Below, one piece after another: positions 1-5,751 of a stretch of 7,783 nucleotides of DNA. This DNA is from CSSED10-109M sp964349455 (GTDB lineage: Bacteria; Bacillota_I; Bacilli_A; RF39; UBA660): positions 1-7,783 of the forward strand of contig CAYGGG010000037.1 of NCBI GenBank assembly GCA_964349455.1, read 5' to 3'. Below the pieces are notes generated by a model, which had not been told where the DNA came from, did no database searches, and worked only from the letters and a program-made list of their open reading frames with translations. A program made the position numbers and the translations under genes. Within the stretch, counting starts at the first letter, position 1; every line of letters begins with the position of its first letter.

Positions 1-59
1 CAGTATTTTTACAAAAAAAAATCTATATATAAATGTAAACTACAAAAAAATATAAAAAT

Positions 60-91
60 TTGTGTAAAAATAATAAATATTATGTTATAAT
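60..91 (+). promoter_or_regulatory. Extended -10 promoter for the DUF1292 operon
   Basis: A perfect TATAAT at 86-91 is preceded by TATGT, which gives the TRTGN extended -10 form common in Gram-positive bacteria. The -35 is weak: TTGTGT at 60-65 has a 20-nt spacer, so recognition probably rests on the extended -10. The predicted start near 98 leaves a leader of about 27 nt before the ATG at 125. The 124 bases before the first gene are otherwise featureless AT-rich sequence. Confidence 0.6.
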
Positions 92-124
92 TAAAACAAA
101 GATTAGTTTAGAAAGGACATTAAT

Positions 125-382
125 ATGGAAAATAGAATAACAATAAATAAAAATGGCGAACAAGTCGAAGCAGAAATAATTGCTGTTTTTGAATTAAAAG
201 AATTTGGTAAAGAATATATTTTATATACTTTCAACGAGGAGCAAAATGAAAACATTAAAATTTTAGCATCAACTTTTAAAACTGAAAATGATATATATAT
301 TTTAGATAACATTAAAACCGAGGAAGAATGGGAAAAAATAAAAAAAATCATTCGTAATTTTGCAAAAAGCGAAAATGATTAG
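125..382 (+). CDS. DUF1292 family small acidic protein (YrzB-like)
   Basis: This 85-aa protein has the look of the DUF1292 family, small acidic proteins found widely in Bacillota with no established biochemical role. What can be seen: an N-terminal beta-rich half with a hydrophobic 'AEIIAVFELKEFGKEYILYTF' type pattern (residues 16-36), a middle stretch resembling the family's 'ily' strands (about 45-62), and a C-terminal helix beginning EEEWEKI (about 66-80). It has no signal peptide or membrane segment, so it is probably cytosolic. The start is ATG with AAAGGA about 8 nt upstream. The stop TAG at 380-382 overlaps the Shine-Dalgarno AGGAGG (381-386) of the next gene, so the two are very likely translated from one mRNA and may be translationally coupled. 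In many Bacillota, DUF1292 genes lie near ruvX and alaS, but the upstream neighbour is outside this window. The family assignment is from recognition of the pattern and was not checked by search. Confidence 0.75.
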   Translation: MENRITINKNGEQVEAEIIAVFELKEFGKEYILYTFNEEQNENIKILASTFKTENDIYILDNIKTEEEWEKIKKIIRNFAKSEND

Positions 383-391
383 GAGGTAATC

Positions 392-1561
392 ATGCAAAAA
401 AACGATGCCAGTAATATACCAACAATAATGTTCAACACTCTTGACTGTGGTGGTTTTCGTATTGTTTTAAATGGGGCAAGAATTGGTTCAGTCCCTTTTA
501 AATTTTTATTAGACATATTACCTACCTGGAATAATTGGTTACAATCACAATTGCCAGATGAGACAAAAGAAGAAATGGTTGAAACTTTAGAAATAACACT
601 AGAAGAAACAAAAACACCAACCTTAAAAGATGAGTTAGCTAAATATATTGCAACAAAAGAGGAAATTGAAAAGGAAATTAAAGAAAATCAAGCAATCCTT
701 GGTGATGTCGAAAAACAAAAGTTAGATCTATATATTGAAAAACTAACAATAAAAATTAATTCACTTGAATTAGAAATAAAAGAAGCAGCAAAAAACGAAC
801 TTATTGATAAAAAAACAAAAACTGAAACTGAATTAGAACAATTATTAAAAACCTTAAGCAAAAAAGAATTAAAAAGAGAAGCAAAAAAAATTGTTACACT
901 TGAAGATGAAATTGGGCGAATAAACCAAGAACTTTTACAATATGAAGTCAAAAAACCAGAAGAACAACCAATAGAGGGAAAAAAAGAAGAACCAAATCAA
1001 ATAAAATCAAAAACTGAATATGAAAAATTACTTGACGAAAAAAATAAATTAACTGAGGAAATTGCTTCGTGCAACAAAGAAAAAGAAAAAAGAAAAATTA
1101 AAAAAATCACTCACCAATTATTAAAAATTGAAAAAAGAATTGAAAAAGAAAAAACCAAATTACCAAAAGAACAACAAATCGAAGTAGACAAAAATAACAA
1201 AGAAATCCAAAAAGAAAAATTAATGGAACAAATTGAAAGATTAAAACAATTAAATTCCGATGAAGCAAGAAGCGAATTAATTGTTTTGGAAAACCAATTA
1301 ACATTTATGCTTCAAAATGAACAAAATGAATTAGAAAAAGAATTCAAAATTGAACAAGCTCAACTAGAAAACCAACCAGAAATAACTAATGAAGTATTAA
1401 CAAATAAATATGATGTCCCCGAACACAGCAAAGAATCTCTTGCTATTGAATTAACAAAAATTGAAGAATTGCTAAACCAAGCAATTCATCGCGTAAATAA
1501 TCTATCATATAAAGTAGCAACCGATTTTGAAAAAGATAAAGAAAAGAAAATAGCAGCTTAG
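392..1561 (+). CDS. Lys/Glu-rich coiled-coil protein of unknown function with four degenerate helical repeats
   Basis: I do not recognise this 389-aa protein. It starts with ATG, 5 nt after a perfect AGGAGG (381-386), and follows the DUF1292 gene by 9 nt, so it is the second gene of that operon. Residues 8-52 form a small, hydrophobic, non-coiled segment with CGGF, GARIGS and a tryptophan pair (WNNW, 46-49). From about residue 56 to the end it is almost entirely charged helix, rich in K, E, L, I and Q. Four stretches starting near residues 80, 142, 207 and 268 share one layout: a helix of the type K-x-E-x-L-x-E-x-I, a short polar turn, a basic K/R-rich segment, then a second helix of the type I-x-x-L-E-x-x-I. 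The spacing is about 61-65 residues, which suggests repeated helical hairpins. A Pro/Glu/Lys linker (188-206) separates the second and third. There is no signal peptide, transmembrane segment or enzymatic motif. A scaffold or filament-like role is only a guess. The reading frame uses TGG for Trp and is intact. The stop TAG lies in the terminator hairpin. Confidence 0.85.
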   Translation: MQKNDASNIPTIMFNTLDCGGFRIVLNGARIGSVPFKFLLDILPTWNNWLQSQLPDETKEEMVETLEITLEETKTPTLKDELAKYIATKEEIEKEIKENQAILGDVEKQKLDLYIEKLTIKINSLELEIKEAAKNELIDKKTKTETELEQLLKTLSKKELKREAKKIVTLEDEIGRINQELLQYEVKKPEEQPIEGKKEEPNQIKSKTEYEKLLDEKNKLTEEIASCNKEKEKRKIKKITHQLLKIEKRIEKEKTKLPKEQQIEVDKNNKEIQKEKLMEQIERLKQLNSDEARSELIVLENQLTFMLQNEQNELEKEFKIEQAQLENQPEITNEVLTNKYDVPEHSKESLAIELTKIEELLNQAIHRVNNLSYKVATDFEKDKEKKIAA

Positions 1562-1574
1562 CTATTTTTTTTAT
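1547..1574 (+). terminator. Intrinsic terminator of the DUF1292/coiled-coil operon
   Basis: AAAATAGC (1547-1554) pairs with GCTATTTT (1561-1568) around the loop AGCTTA. The T-run 1565-1572 follows and partly forms the stem. The stop codon TAG (1559-1561) lies at the loop/stem boundary, so the hairpin is built from the last codons of the gene. The stem is AT-rich and only moderately stable. Confidence 0.65.
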
Positions 1575-1601
1575 AAAAAAAAAGAAGCTAAATTGCTTCT
1601 T
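1573..1601 (-). terminator. Intrinsic terminator of rny
   Basis: On the minus strand the arms are AAGAAGC (plus coordinates 1595-1601) and GCTTCTT (1582-1588), with a 6-nt loop, followed by a run of nine U (A-run 1575-1583 on plus). The rny stop codon TAG (1588-1590) starts in the loop, so the last rny codons form the 5' arm. It is back to back with the terminator of the convergent operon. The shared centre, eight T then AT then nine A, could help stop transcription in both directions. Confidence 0.75.
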
Positions 1602-3141
1602 CAGTCACTCTCATTTCTCTAATCACAGTTACTTTAACCGTTCCTGGATACTGCAATTGCTCTTCAATTTTAGTTTTAACATCACGAGCAATCTTATAAC
1701 TACCGGCATCATCAATTTTCTCAGGTTGAACAATTACTCTTAATTCTCGACCAGCCTGAATAGCATAAGCTTTTTCAACGCCAGAAATTTCATTAGCTAT
1801 GCTTTCCAATTCAGTTAAACGTTTAATATAGTTTTCTAACGAATCATTTCTAGCACCCGGTCTTGATGCTGATAGCGCATCACTAATTGCCACCAATTCA
1901 GCAATGGTTGAATTTGCTTGAGTATTTCCATGATGCGAAGCAATTGCATCTAGCACTTCTTTTTCCTCGCCCACTTTTTTAGCAATTTCTAAACCAATAT
2001 CAACATGACTTCCATCTACTTCATGGTCAACTGCCTTACCAATATCATGCAATAATCCAGCTCTTTTTGCCATTAAAACGTTAATTCCTAATTCAGCAGC
2101 CAAAATACCAGTAATATTTGCTACTTCAACTGAATGCATCAATGCATTTTGGCCATAACTTGAACGGAAATGTAATTTTCCTAACAACTCAACAATATTT
2201 GGGTCCACTTTGGTAATACCTAAATTAAACAAAGCCTCTTCCCCATATTCACGAATTTTCGTTTTCATTTCCTTACATGTTTTATCATATACTTCTTCAA
2301 TTCTTGCCGGATGAATCCGTCCATCTCTAATTAAACTCTCTACTGTTACCCGGGCAATTTCTCTCCTAAGCGGATCAAAACTAGAAAGAACAAATGCCTC
2401 TGGCGTATCATCAATAATTAAATCAACTCCTGTTACCGCCTCTATTGTTCTGATATTTCTTCCTTCACGCCCAATAATCTTGCCCTTGATATCATCGCTT
2501 GGTAAACTAACAACCGTTACTGTTTGTTCAGCCGCAACATCACTAGCATATTTTTGCATTGACTCAACCAAAAGATGTTGTGCTTTTTTATCAGAAACAA
2601 GTTTTGCCTCTGATTCTCTCTCTTTAATCAAATTAGTAATTTCTAAACCAATTGACTCTTCTACTTTTTCTAAAACTCTTTTTTTTGCATCTTCACGAGA
2701 CAAATTTGAAACTTTTTCTAAAGCTTCTAACTCTTTTTCTTTAATTTCCCCAATCTCTTCTAGTTCTTTTTGGATATTTTTTTGGCTAACAATTAGTTGA
2801 TTTTCTCTTTCTTCTAAAGCTTGTTCTCTTTTTTGCATATTAGAATCACGACGATCAATGTTGCTTTCACGAGAAATTAGTCGCTCTTCAGCTTCTTTAA
2901 TTTCTTTTTTCTTTTCTCTGATTTCTTCCTCAACATCACGTTTATTCTTATGAGCCTCTTCTTTAGCTTCCAACAAAAAATCTTTTTTTATTTTTGTTGC
3001 TTCTTTCGTTGCATCTTCAATTACTTTATCAGCTTTCTTTAATGAACCAAAAGCTTTCATATTATTTAATATAATCATTAAGATTAATCCAACAAAAAAT
3101 CCAATTAAAACAAGGAGAATGGAGATAAAAATATTTTCCAT
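1588..3141 (-). CDS. rny: Ribonuclease Y (membrane-anchored endoribonuclease)
   Basis: RNase Y is the endonuclease that initiates decay and processing of many mRNAs in Bacillota, acting at the inner face of the membrane. All family parts are present at normal length (517 aa). There is an N-terminal membrane helix (about residues 4-25), a long charged coiled coil (about 35-195), and a KH RNA-binding domain (about 207-270) with the GREG loop at 224-227. The metal-dependent HD domain follows, with H336, the HD pair H365-D366, H403-H404 and D421 as the expected metal ligands. The C-terminal domain ends in VTVIREMRVTEEAI. The start is ATG with GGGAGGT (3147-3153 on plus) about 5 nt upstream. It has its own strong promoter (3180-3208) and terminator (1573-1601), so it is probably monocistronic. 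Placement directly after recA matches the Bacillus recA-rny region. The pdeB-like gene ymdB that follows rny in B. subtilis is absent here. The gene instead converges on the coiled-coil operon with only 26 bp between stop codons. Confidence 0.98.
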   Translation of the reverse strand: MENIFISILLVLIGFFVGLILMIILNNMKAFGSLKKADKVIEDATKEATKIKKDFLLEAKEEAHKNKRDVEEEIREKKKEIKEAEERLISRESNIDRRDSNMQKREQALEERENQLIVSQKNIQKELEEIGEIKEKELEALEKVSNLSREDAKKRVLEKVEESIGLEITNLIKERESEAKLVSDKKAQHLLVESMQKYASDVAAEQTVTVVSLPSDDIKGKIIGREGRNIRTIEAVTGVDLIIDDTPEAFVLSSFDPLRREIARVTVESLIRDGRIHPARIEEVYDKTCKEMKTKIREYGEEALFNLGITKVDPNIVELLGKLHFRSSYGQNALMHSVEVANITGILAAELGINVLMAKRAGLLHDIGKAVDHEVDGSHVDIGLEIAKKVGEEKEVLDAIASHHGNTQANSTIAELVAISDALSASRPGARNDSLENYIKRLTELESIANEISGVEKAYAIQAGRELRVIVQPEKIDDAGSYKIARDVKTKIEEQLQYPGTVKVTVIREMRVTEEAI

Positions 3142-3146
3142 ACATT

Positions 3147-3153
3147 ACCTCCC
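3147..3153 (-). promoter_or_regulatory. Ribosome binding site of rny
   Basis: GGGAGGT on the minus strand lies 5 nt before the ATG at 3139-3141. It supports that start, and the transmembrane helix begins immediately after it, as in other RNase Y proteins. Confidence 0.8.
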
Positions 3154-3179
3154 AATAATAAATATAAAACTATACTCTT

Positions 3180-3208
3180 ATTGTAAGAAAAAAAAAGCAA
3201 TAAGTCAA
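3180..3208 (-). promoter_or_regulatory. SigA-type promoter of rny
   Basis: On the minus strand TTGACT (3203-3208 on plus) is followed by a 17-nt spacer and TACAAT (3180-3185), each one mismatch from consensus. The spacer contains a long T-run. The predicted start near 3173 gives a leader of about 32 nt. The -35 hexamer lies only 5 nt past the recA terminator hairpin. Confidence 0.8.
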
Positions 3209-3237
3209 GAAGAAGTCGTGAATATGTTTCACGACTT
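3203..3237 (-). terminator. Hairpin at the end of recA (probable weak terminator)
   Basis: A perfect 10-bp inverted repeat, AAGTCGTGAA (3213-3222) and TTCACGACTT (3228-3237), has a 5-nt loop. The recA stop codon TAA (3236-3238 on plus) lies in its first arm. The tail on the minus strand is CTTCTTGACTT, which is U-rich but interrupted, so termination may be incomplete. The tail also contains the -35 of rny, so some readthrough from recA into rny is possible. Confidence 0.6.
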
Positions 3238-4234
3238 AAATATTCTTCTCTTTTAATACTGCTCTAATCTTTGTTTCAATCTCTTTACAAAGTTTCGGAT
3301 CTTTTTTTAAAAGCAATTTAACATTCTCTTTGCCTTGCCCAATTTTTTCACCATTATAAGCAAACCATGTTCCGCTTTTTTCAAAAATTTCAAATTCCGT
3401 TGCTAAATCAACCAACTCGCCTTCAAACGAAATACCTGTACCATACATAATGTCAACAATACAATTTTTGAAAGGAGGTGCTGTTTTATTTTTCACAACC
3501 TTAATACTTGTTTTACTTCCAATAATATCAGTCCCTGCTTTAATTTGCTCAACTCTTCTAACATCTAATCTAATTGAAGAATAGAATTTTAATGCTCGAC
3601 CACCGGGTGTAACCTCTGGATTCCCAAAAATAACTCCTACTTTATCGCGCAACTGATTAATAAAAATTGCAGTCGTATTTGTTTTACTAACAACCCCTGA
3701 TAATTTTCTTAGAGCTTGGCTCATCAATCTTGCTTGTAATCCCATATGACTATCGCCCATCTCACCTTCAATTTCAGCTCTTGGTACTAATGCAGCCACA
3801 GAATCAATAACGATTGTCGCAATCGCCCCACTTCTGACCAAAGCCTCACAAATTTCCAGCGCTTGTTCACCATTATCTGGTTGCGATAAAATTAAATCAT
3901 TAACATCAACCCCAAGGCGTCCAGCATATTTTGGATCAAGCGAATGCTCAGCATCAATAAAAGCAACCCTTCCTCCTTGTTTTTGAGCTTCTGCAATCGC
4001 ATGAAGTGCAATTGTTGTCTTACCACTTGCTTCAGGTCCGAAAATTTCAATAATCCGCCCCTTAGGATATCCACCAATACCAAGAGCAATATCTAACATT
4101 AAAGATCCGCTTGAAATAACGTCAATTTCTTTAATTGCTCCATCTCCTAATCTCATAACTGAACCTTTACCAAATTGTTTCTCAATATCTTGTATTACTT
4201 GTTCTAATGTCTTATCATTAGTCGTTTTTGTCAT
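3236..4234 (-). CDS. recA: Recombinase RecA
   Basis: RecA is the ATP-dependent strand-exchange protein of homologous recombination. It also forms the filament that triggers LexA self-cleavage in the SOS response. The 332-aa sequence shows the Walker A motif GPEASGKT (66-73), the catalytic Glu region AFIDAEHSLDP (91-101), and Walker B IVIDSVAALVP (141-151). The L1 loop region follows (about 154-178, EGEMGDSHMGLQARLMSQALRKL type), then L2 with INQLRDKVGVIFGNPEVTPGG (192-212). It is shorter than the usual 345-355 aa and ends KIRAVLKEKNI, so it lacks the acidic C-terminal tail many RecAs carry. Start is ATG with AAGGAGGAAG just upstream (about 4238-4247 on plus). It has its own consensus promoter (4260-4288) with a LexA-like box (4298-4311). 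In B. subtilis cinA sits between pgsA and recA; here there is no cinA, only 135 bp of regulatory and terminator sequence. Confidence 0.98.
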   Translation of the reverse strand: MTKTTNDKTLEQVIQDIEKQFGKGSVMRLGDGAIKEIDVISSGSLMLDIALGIGGYPKGRIIEIFGPEASGKTTIALHAIAEAQKQGGRVAFIDAEHSLDPKYAGRLGVDVNDLILSQPDNGEQALEICEALVRSGAIATIVIDSVAALVPRAEIEGEMGDSHMGLQARLMSQALRKLSGVVSKTNTTAIFINQLRDKVGVIFGNPEVTPGGRALKFYSSIRLDVRRVEQIKAGTDIIGSKTSIKVVKNKTAPPFKNCIVDIMYGTGISFEGELVDLATEFEIFEKSGTWFAYNGEKIGQGKENVKLLLKKDPKLCKEIETKIRAVLKEKNI

Positions 4235-4259
4235 TTTCTTCCTCCTTTATTTCATCTTC

Positions 4260-4288
4260 ATTTTACCCTATCAATAATCAAATGTCAA
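4260..4288 (-). promoter_or_regulatory. SigA-type promoter of recA
   Basis: On the minus strand a perfect TTGACA (4283-4288 on plus) is followed by a 17-nt spacer and TAAAAT (4260-4265, one mismatch). The predicted start near 4253 gives a leader of about 19 nt that carries the AAGGAGG ribosome binding site. It is the best promoter in the window. Confidence 0.85.
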
Positions 4289-4297
4289 TACATTTAG

Positions 4298-4311
4298 CAA
4301 ACAAATGTTCG
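4298..4311. promoter_or_regulatory. LexA/DinR-type SOS box upstream of recA
   Basis: Read on the minus strand the 14-mer is CGAACATTTGTTTG. It matches the Gram-positive LexA palindrome CGAAC-N4-GTTCG at 9 of 10 conserved positions. It lies 9 bp upstream of the recA -35, somewhat farther than where LexA boxes usually overlap the promoter, so repression may need contacts upstream of RNA polymerase. Its location before recA makes an SOS role likely, but this is an inference from pattern and position. Confidence 0.7.
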
Positions 4312-4339
4312 TTTTTTGTAAAGTTTTTTTTCCGGAAAT

Positions 4340-4368
4340 AAAAAAACCCTTTTCAAAAAAGGGTTTTT
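4340..4368 (-). terminator. Intrinsic terminator of the pgsA transcript
   Basis: AAAAACCCTTTT (4342-4353) and AAAAGGGTTTTT (4357-4368) form a perfect 12-bp stem with a 3-nt loop, with a U-run on the minus strand. The hairpin begins 1 nt after the pgsA stop codon (4370-4372). The other strand also carries T-rich sequence, so it could act in both directions, but no plus-strand gene needs it. It separates the rodZ-like/pgsA unit from the recA promoter. Confidence 0.85.
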
Positions 4369-4369
4369 G

Positions 4370-4966
4370 CTATTTATTTGTACTAATATATTGCTTATTT
4401 GCATTAAAATATTGCACTGCCGAAGCAACCGATAAAACCGTTGCAATTAACAATAAGAAATCCGCTACTCTAATATTATATAATTCAAATGGTAGATTAT
4501 AAAAAAGCATCAAAGCGATTCCAAGCATCATGCAAGTTGTTTTGATCTTACCCATCAAACTAGCCGCAACAACAACCCCTTGATTACCGGCTGCCATTTT
4601 TAAAGTATTAACGAAAGTATCACGGCTTATTATAACAATTGGAATAATTGGATTAATAAAACCATGCGCCGATAAAATAATCAGGACTGCATTAACAATC
4701 ACCTTGTCGGCAATTGCATCACTCATTTTACCAAATTCAGTTACTAAATTATATTTTCTAGCAATATATCCATCAGCAAAATCAGTAATCGAAGCCAGAA
4801 TAAACAATACCCCAGCGATTATATACCTTACATCAATCACAATTTGTTCATTAACAAAAATTTTAGGAATTTGAATGCCAAAAGAATTGAATGGCAGTAA
4901 TAAAACTAATACAATAATAATTGTAAACACAATTCTTGACATTGTTAATTTATTTGGTAAATTCAT
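4370..4966 (-). CDS. pgsA: CDP-diacylglycerol--glycerol-3-phosphate 3-phosphatidyltransferase
   Basis: This integral membrane enzyme makes phosphatidylglycerol phosphate from CDP-diacylglycerol and glycerol-3-phosphate, the committed step to phosphatidylglycerol. The 198-aa protein has the full CDP-alcohol phosphotransferase signature D-x2-DG-x2-AR-x8-G-x3-D-x3-D: D62, D65, G66, A69, R70, G79, D83 and D87. The N-terminus MNLPNKLTMSRI is typical of PgsA rather than of other family members. Several hydrophobic helices follow (about 10-30, 45-61, 87-115, 140-156, 166-186). The start is ATG, and its Shine-Dalgarno AAGGAGG (4971-4977 on plus) overlaps the stop codon of the upstream RodZ-like gene, implying one operon and probable coupling. 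This rodZ-like/pgsA/recA order is the same as in Bacillus (ymfM-pgsA-cinA-recA). Phosphatidylserine or cardiolipin synthases share the signature, but context and N-terminus favour PgsA. Confidence 0.95.
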   Translation of the reverse strand: MNLPNKLTMSRIVFTIIIVLVLLLPFNSFGIQIPKIFVNEQIVIDVRYIIAGVLFILASITDFADGYIARKYNLVTEFGKMSDAIADKVIVNAVLIILSAHGFINPIIPIVIISRDTFVNTLKMAAGNQGVVVAASLMGKIKTTCMMLGIALMLFYNLPFELYNIRVADFLLLIATVLSVASAVQYFNANKQYISTNK

Positions 4967-4975
4967 AGTTCCTCC

Positions 4976-5386
4976 TTATTTAAAATAGTAATATATCATA
5001 ATTAAACAACCCACCAAAAACAATAAGCAAATTATTTTTTTCATCTTTGACATTCCCTTTTGTTCAATTGTATATGGCGATTTTGGTTTTGAATTGTCTT
5101 CTTCTTTTTTTTCAGCTTTTTTAATTGCTTGTAATGAAATCTTAGAAGTATAATCAAACAAGTACTCATTAAAGTCATCAACTAACAATTCATAATGCAG
5201 TCCTAAATATTTCCCATAAATTTCAATTAATTCTTTTATTTTAGGAACATTATCAAAAAATTTGATGTCGCCCTTTTCCAAATTATCAATTTCTTCTACC
5301 ATCAAATTTAAATCTTGTGCTGCTTCATCGATTGATATTTCCATTGCTTCTCTTGCCTGCTTTAATTTGATTCCAACATCTTTCAA
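4976..5386 (-). CDS. RodZ/YmfM-like helix-turn-helix membrane protein, short form
   Basis: The 136-aa protein has an N-terminal Xre-type helix-turn-helix as in RodZ (MKDVGIKLKQARE, ISIDEAAQDLNL, VEEIDNLEKGD, then a YGKYLGL segment; residues 1-70). A charged linker follows (about 85-112), then one C-terminal membrane helix (about 117-134). In RodZ the HTH domain binds MreB in the cytoplasm and the protein helps place elongation machinery. Full-length RodZ has an additional periplasmic or extracellular domain after the membrane helix. Here the protein stops two residues past the helix, so that domain is absent. The start codon is TTG at 5384-5386 on the minus strand (the first M is therefore encoded by TTG), preceded by GAGGTGG (5391-5397), and no in-frame ATG gives a complete HTH. 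It lies upstream of pgsA, as in Bacillus. No promoter of its own is evident, and the gene starts just after rnpB. A plain Xre regulator fused to a membrane anchor is the alternative. Confidence 0.85.
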   Translation of the reverse strand: MKDVGIKLKQAREAMEISIDEAAQDLNLMVEEIDNLEKGDIKFFDNVPKIKELIEIYGKYLGLHYELLVDDFNEYLFDYTSKISLQAIKKAEKKEEDNSKPKSPYTIEQKGMSKMKKIICLLFLVGCLIMIYYYFK

Positions 5387-5397
5387 AATACCACCTC
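5384..5397 (-). promoter_or_regulatory. TTG start and ribosome binding site of the RodZ-like gene
   Basis: On the minus strand GAGGTGG is followed by four bases and TTG, which begins the frame that encodes KDVGIKLKQARE. TTG is the only plausible start that keeps the first helix of the HTH domain. The site begins only about 12 nt after the rnpB 3' helix. Confidence 0.8.
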
Positions 5398-5408
5398 TAT
5401 TAAAAAAA

Positions 5409-5751
5409 AATATGCTCTATAAGCCATGTTCTGTACCTAAAAGGCGACAAACATTTATCTATGACTTTCGTCATCTCATAAAAAAGTTCAATTTCCTTTT
5501 TACAAGCTCCCCTACCAAAATTTGGGTTTCTCGCTCGTGGGGTTTACCCGTTCCACTCAAACCATTTCTAGTTTGTATCGTCACTATGGCACTTTATGAT
5601 TACAAATCATATTTTCACTTAGATTTAGCAATCGCCGTCAGTTAACCTGCCGTAAGTTATTGTTTCCTTACGCACGAACACTACTATCATCGCAGATAGT
5701 GCGAGCATGGACTTTCCTCTACAAATATTGCAGCGTTTGTCCGAGCATATT
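5409..5751 (-). ncRNA. rnpB: RNase P RNA, Bacillus (B) type
   Basis: This is the catalytic RNA of RNase P, which cleaves the 5' leader from precursor tRNAs together with the RnpA protein. On the minus strand it has the conserved GAGGAAAGTCC of P4/CR I (5709-5719 on plus), followed by ATGCTCGCAC, and TAGTGTTCGTGC as in B. subtilis. The GGCAGG and TGACGGC elements, AAAGTGCCA, and GAGCGAGAAACCC are also present. The L15 region AATTTTGGTAGGGG contains the GGU (5514-5516) that pairs with tRNA CCA. The 3' element is ACAGAACATGGCTTATAGAGC (5414-5434, P4/CR V). Helix P1 pairs AATATGCTC (5743-5751) with GAGCATATT (5409-5417). It is about 343 nt, shorter than the roughly 400 nt of B. subtilis, with the variable arms reduced. 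The B-type 3' domain element ATAGATAAATGTTTGTCGCC is present. There is no separate terminator hairpin after it, only a run of nine U. gpsB is immediately upstream, as in many Bacillota. Confidence 0.97.

Noticed and set aside
103..351. 82-aa open frame on the minus strand opposite the DUF1292 gene
   Set aside because: It is a shadow of the DUF1292 gene with composition typical of antisense frames, and has no ribosome binding site.
688..1304. Two minus-strand open frames (87 and 65 aa) opposite the coiled-coil gene
   Set aside because: They are rich in Phe, Leu and Ser because they are antisense to Lys/Glu codons; no ribosome binding sites or known motifs.
2480..2800. 106-aa plus-strand open frame inside rny
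   Set aside because: It is antisense to the coiled coil and KH parts of a well-supported rny and carries no start signal.
3892..4502. Short open frames within recA (minus, other frame) and at 4305-4502 (plus)
   Set aside because: They overlap recA and pgsA, whose motifs are complete, and the latter starts inside the regulatory region and crosses a terminator.
5402..5410. Simple intrinsic terminator at the end of rnpB
   Set aside because: There is a nine-U run but no local hairpin before it; only the long-range P1 helix closes there.
5262..5645. 127-aa plus-strand open frame covering the RodZ-like start and rnpB
   Set aside because: It runs across RNase P RNA on the opposite strand, so it cannot be a conserved protein; it lacks a ribosome binding site.
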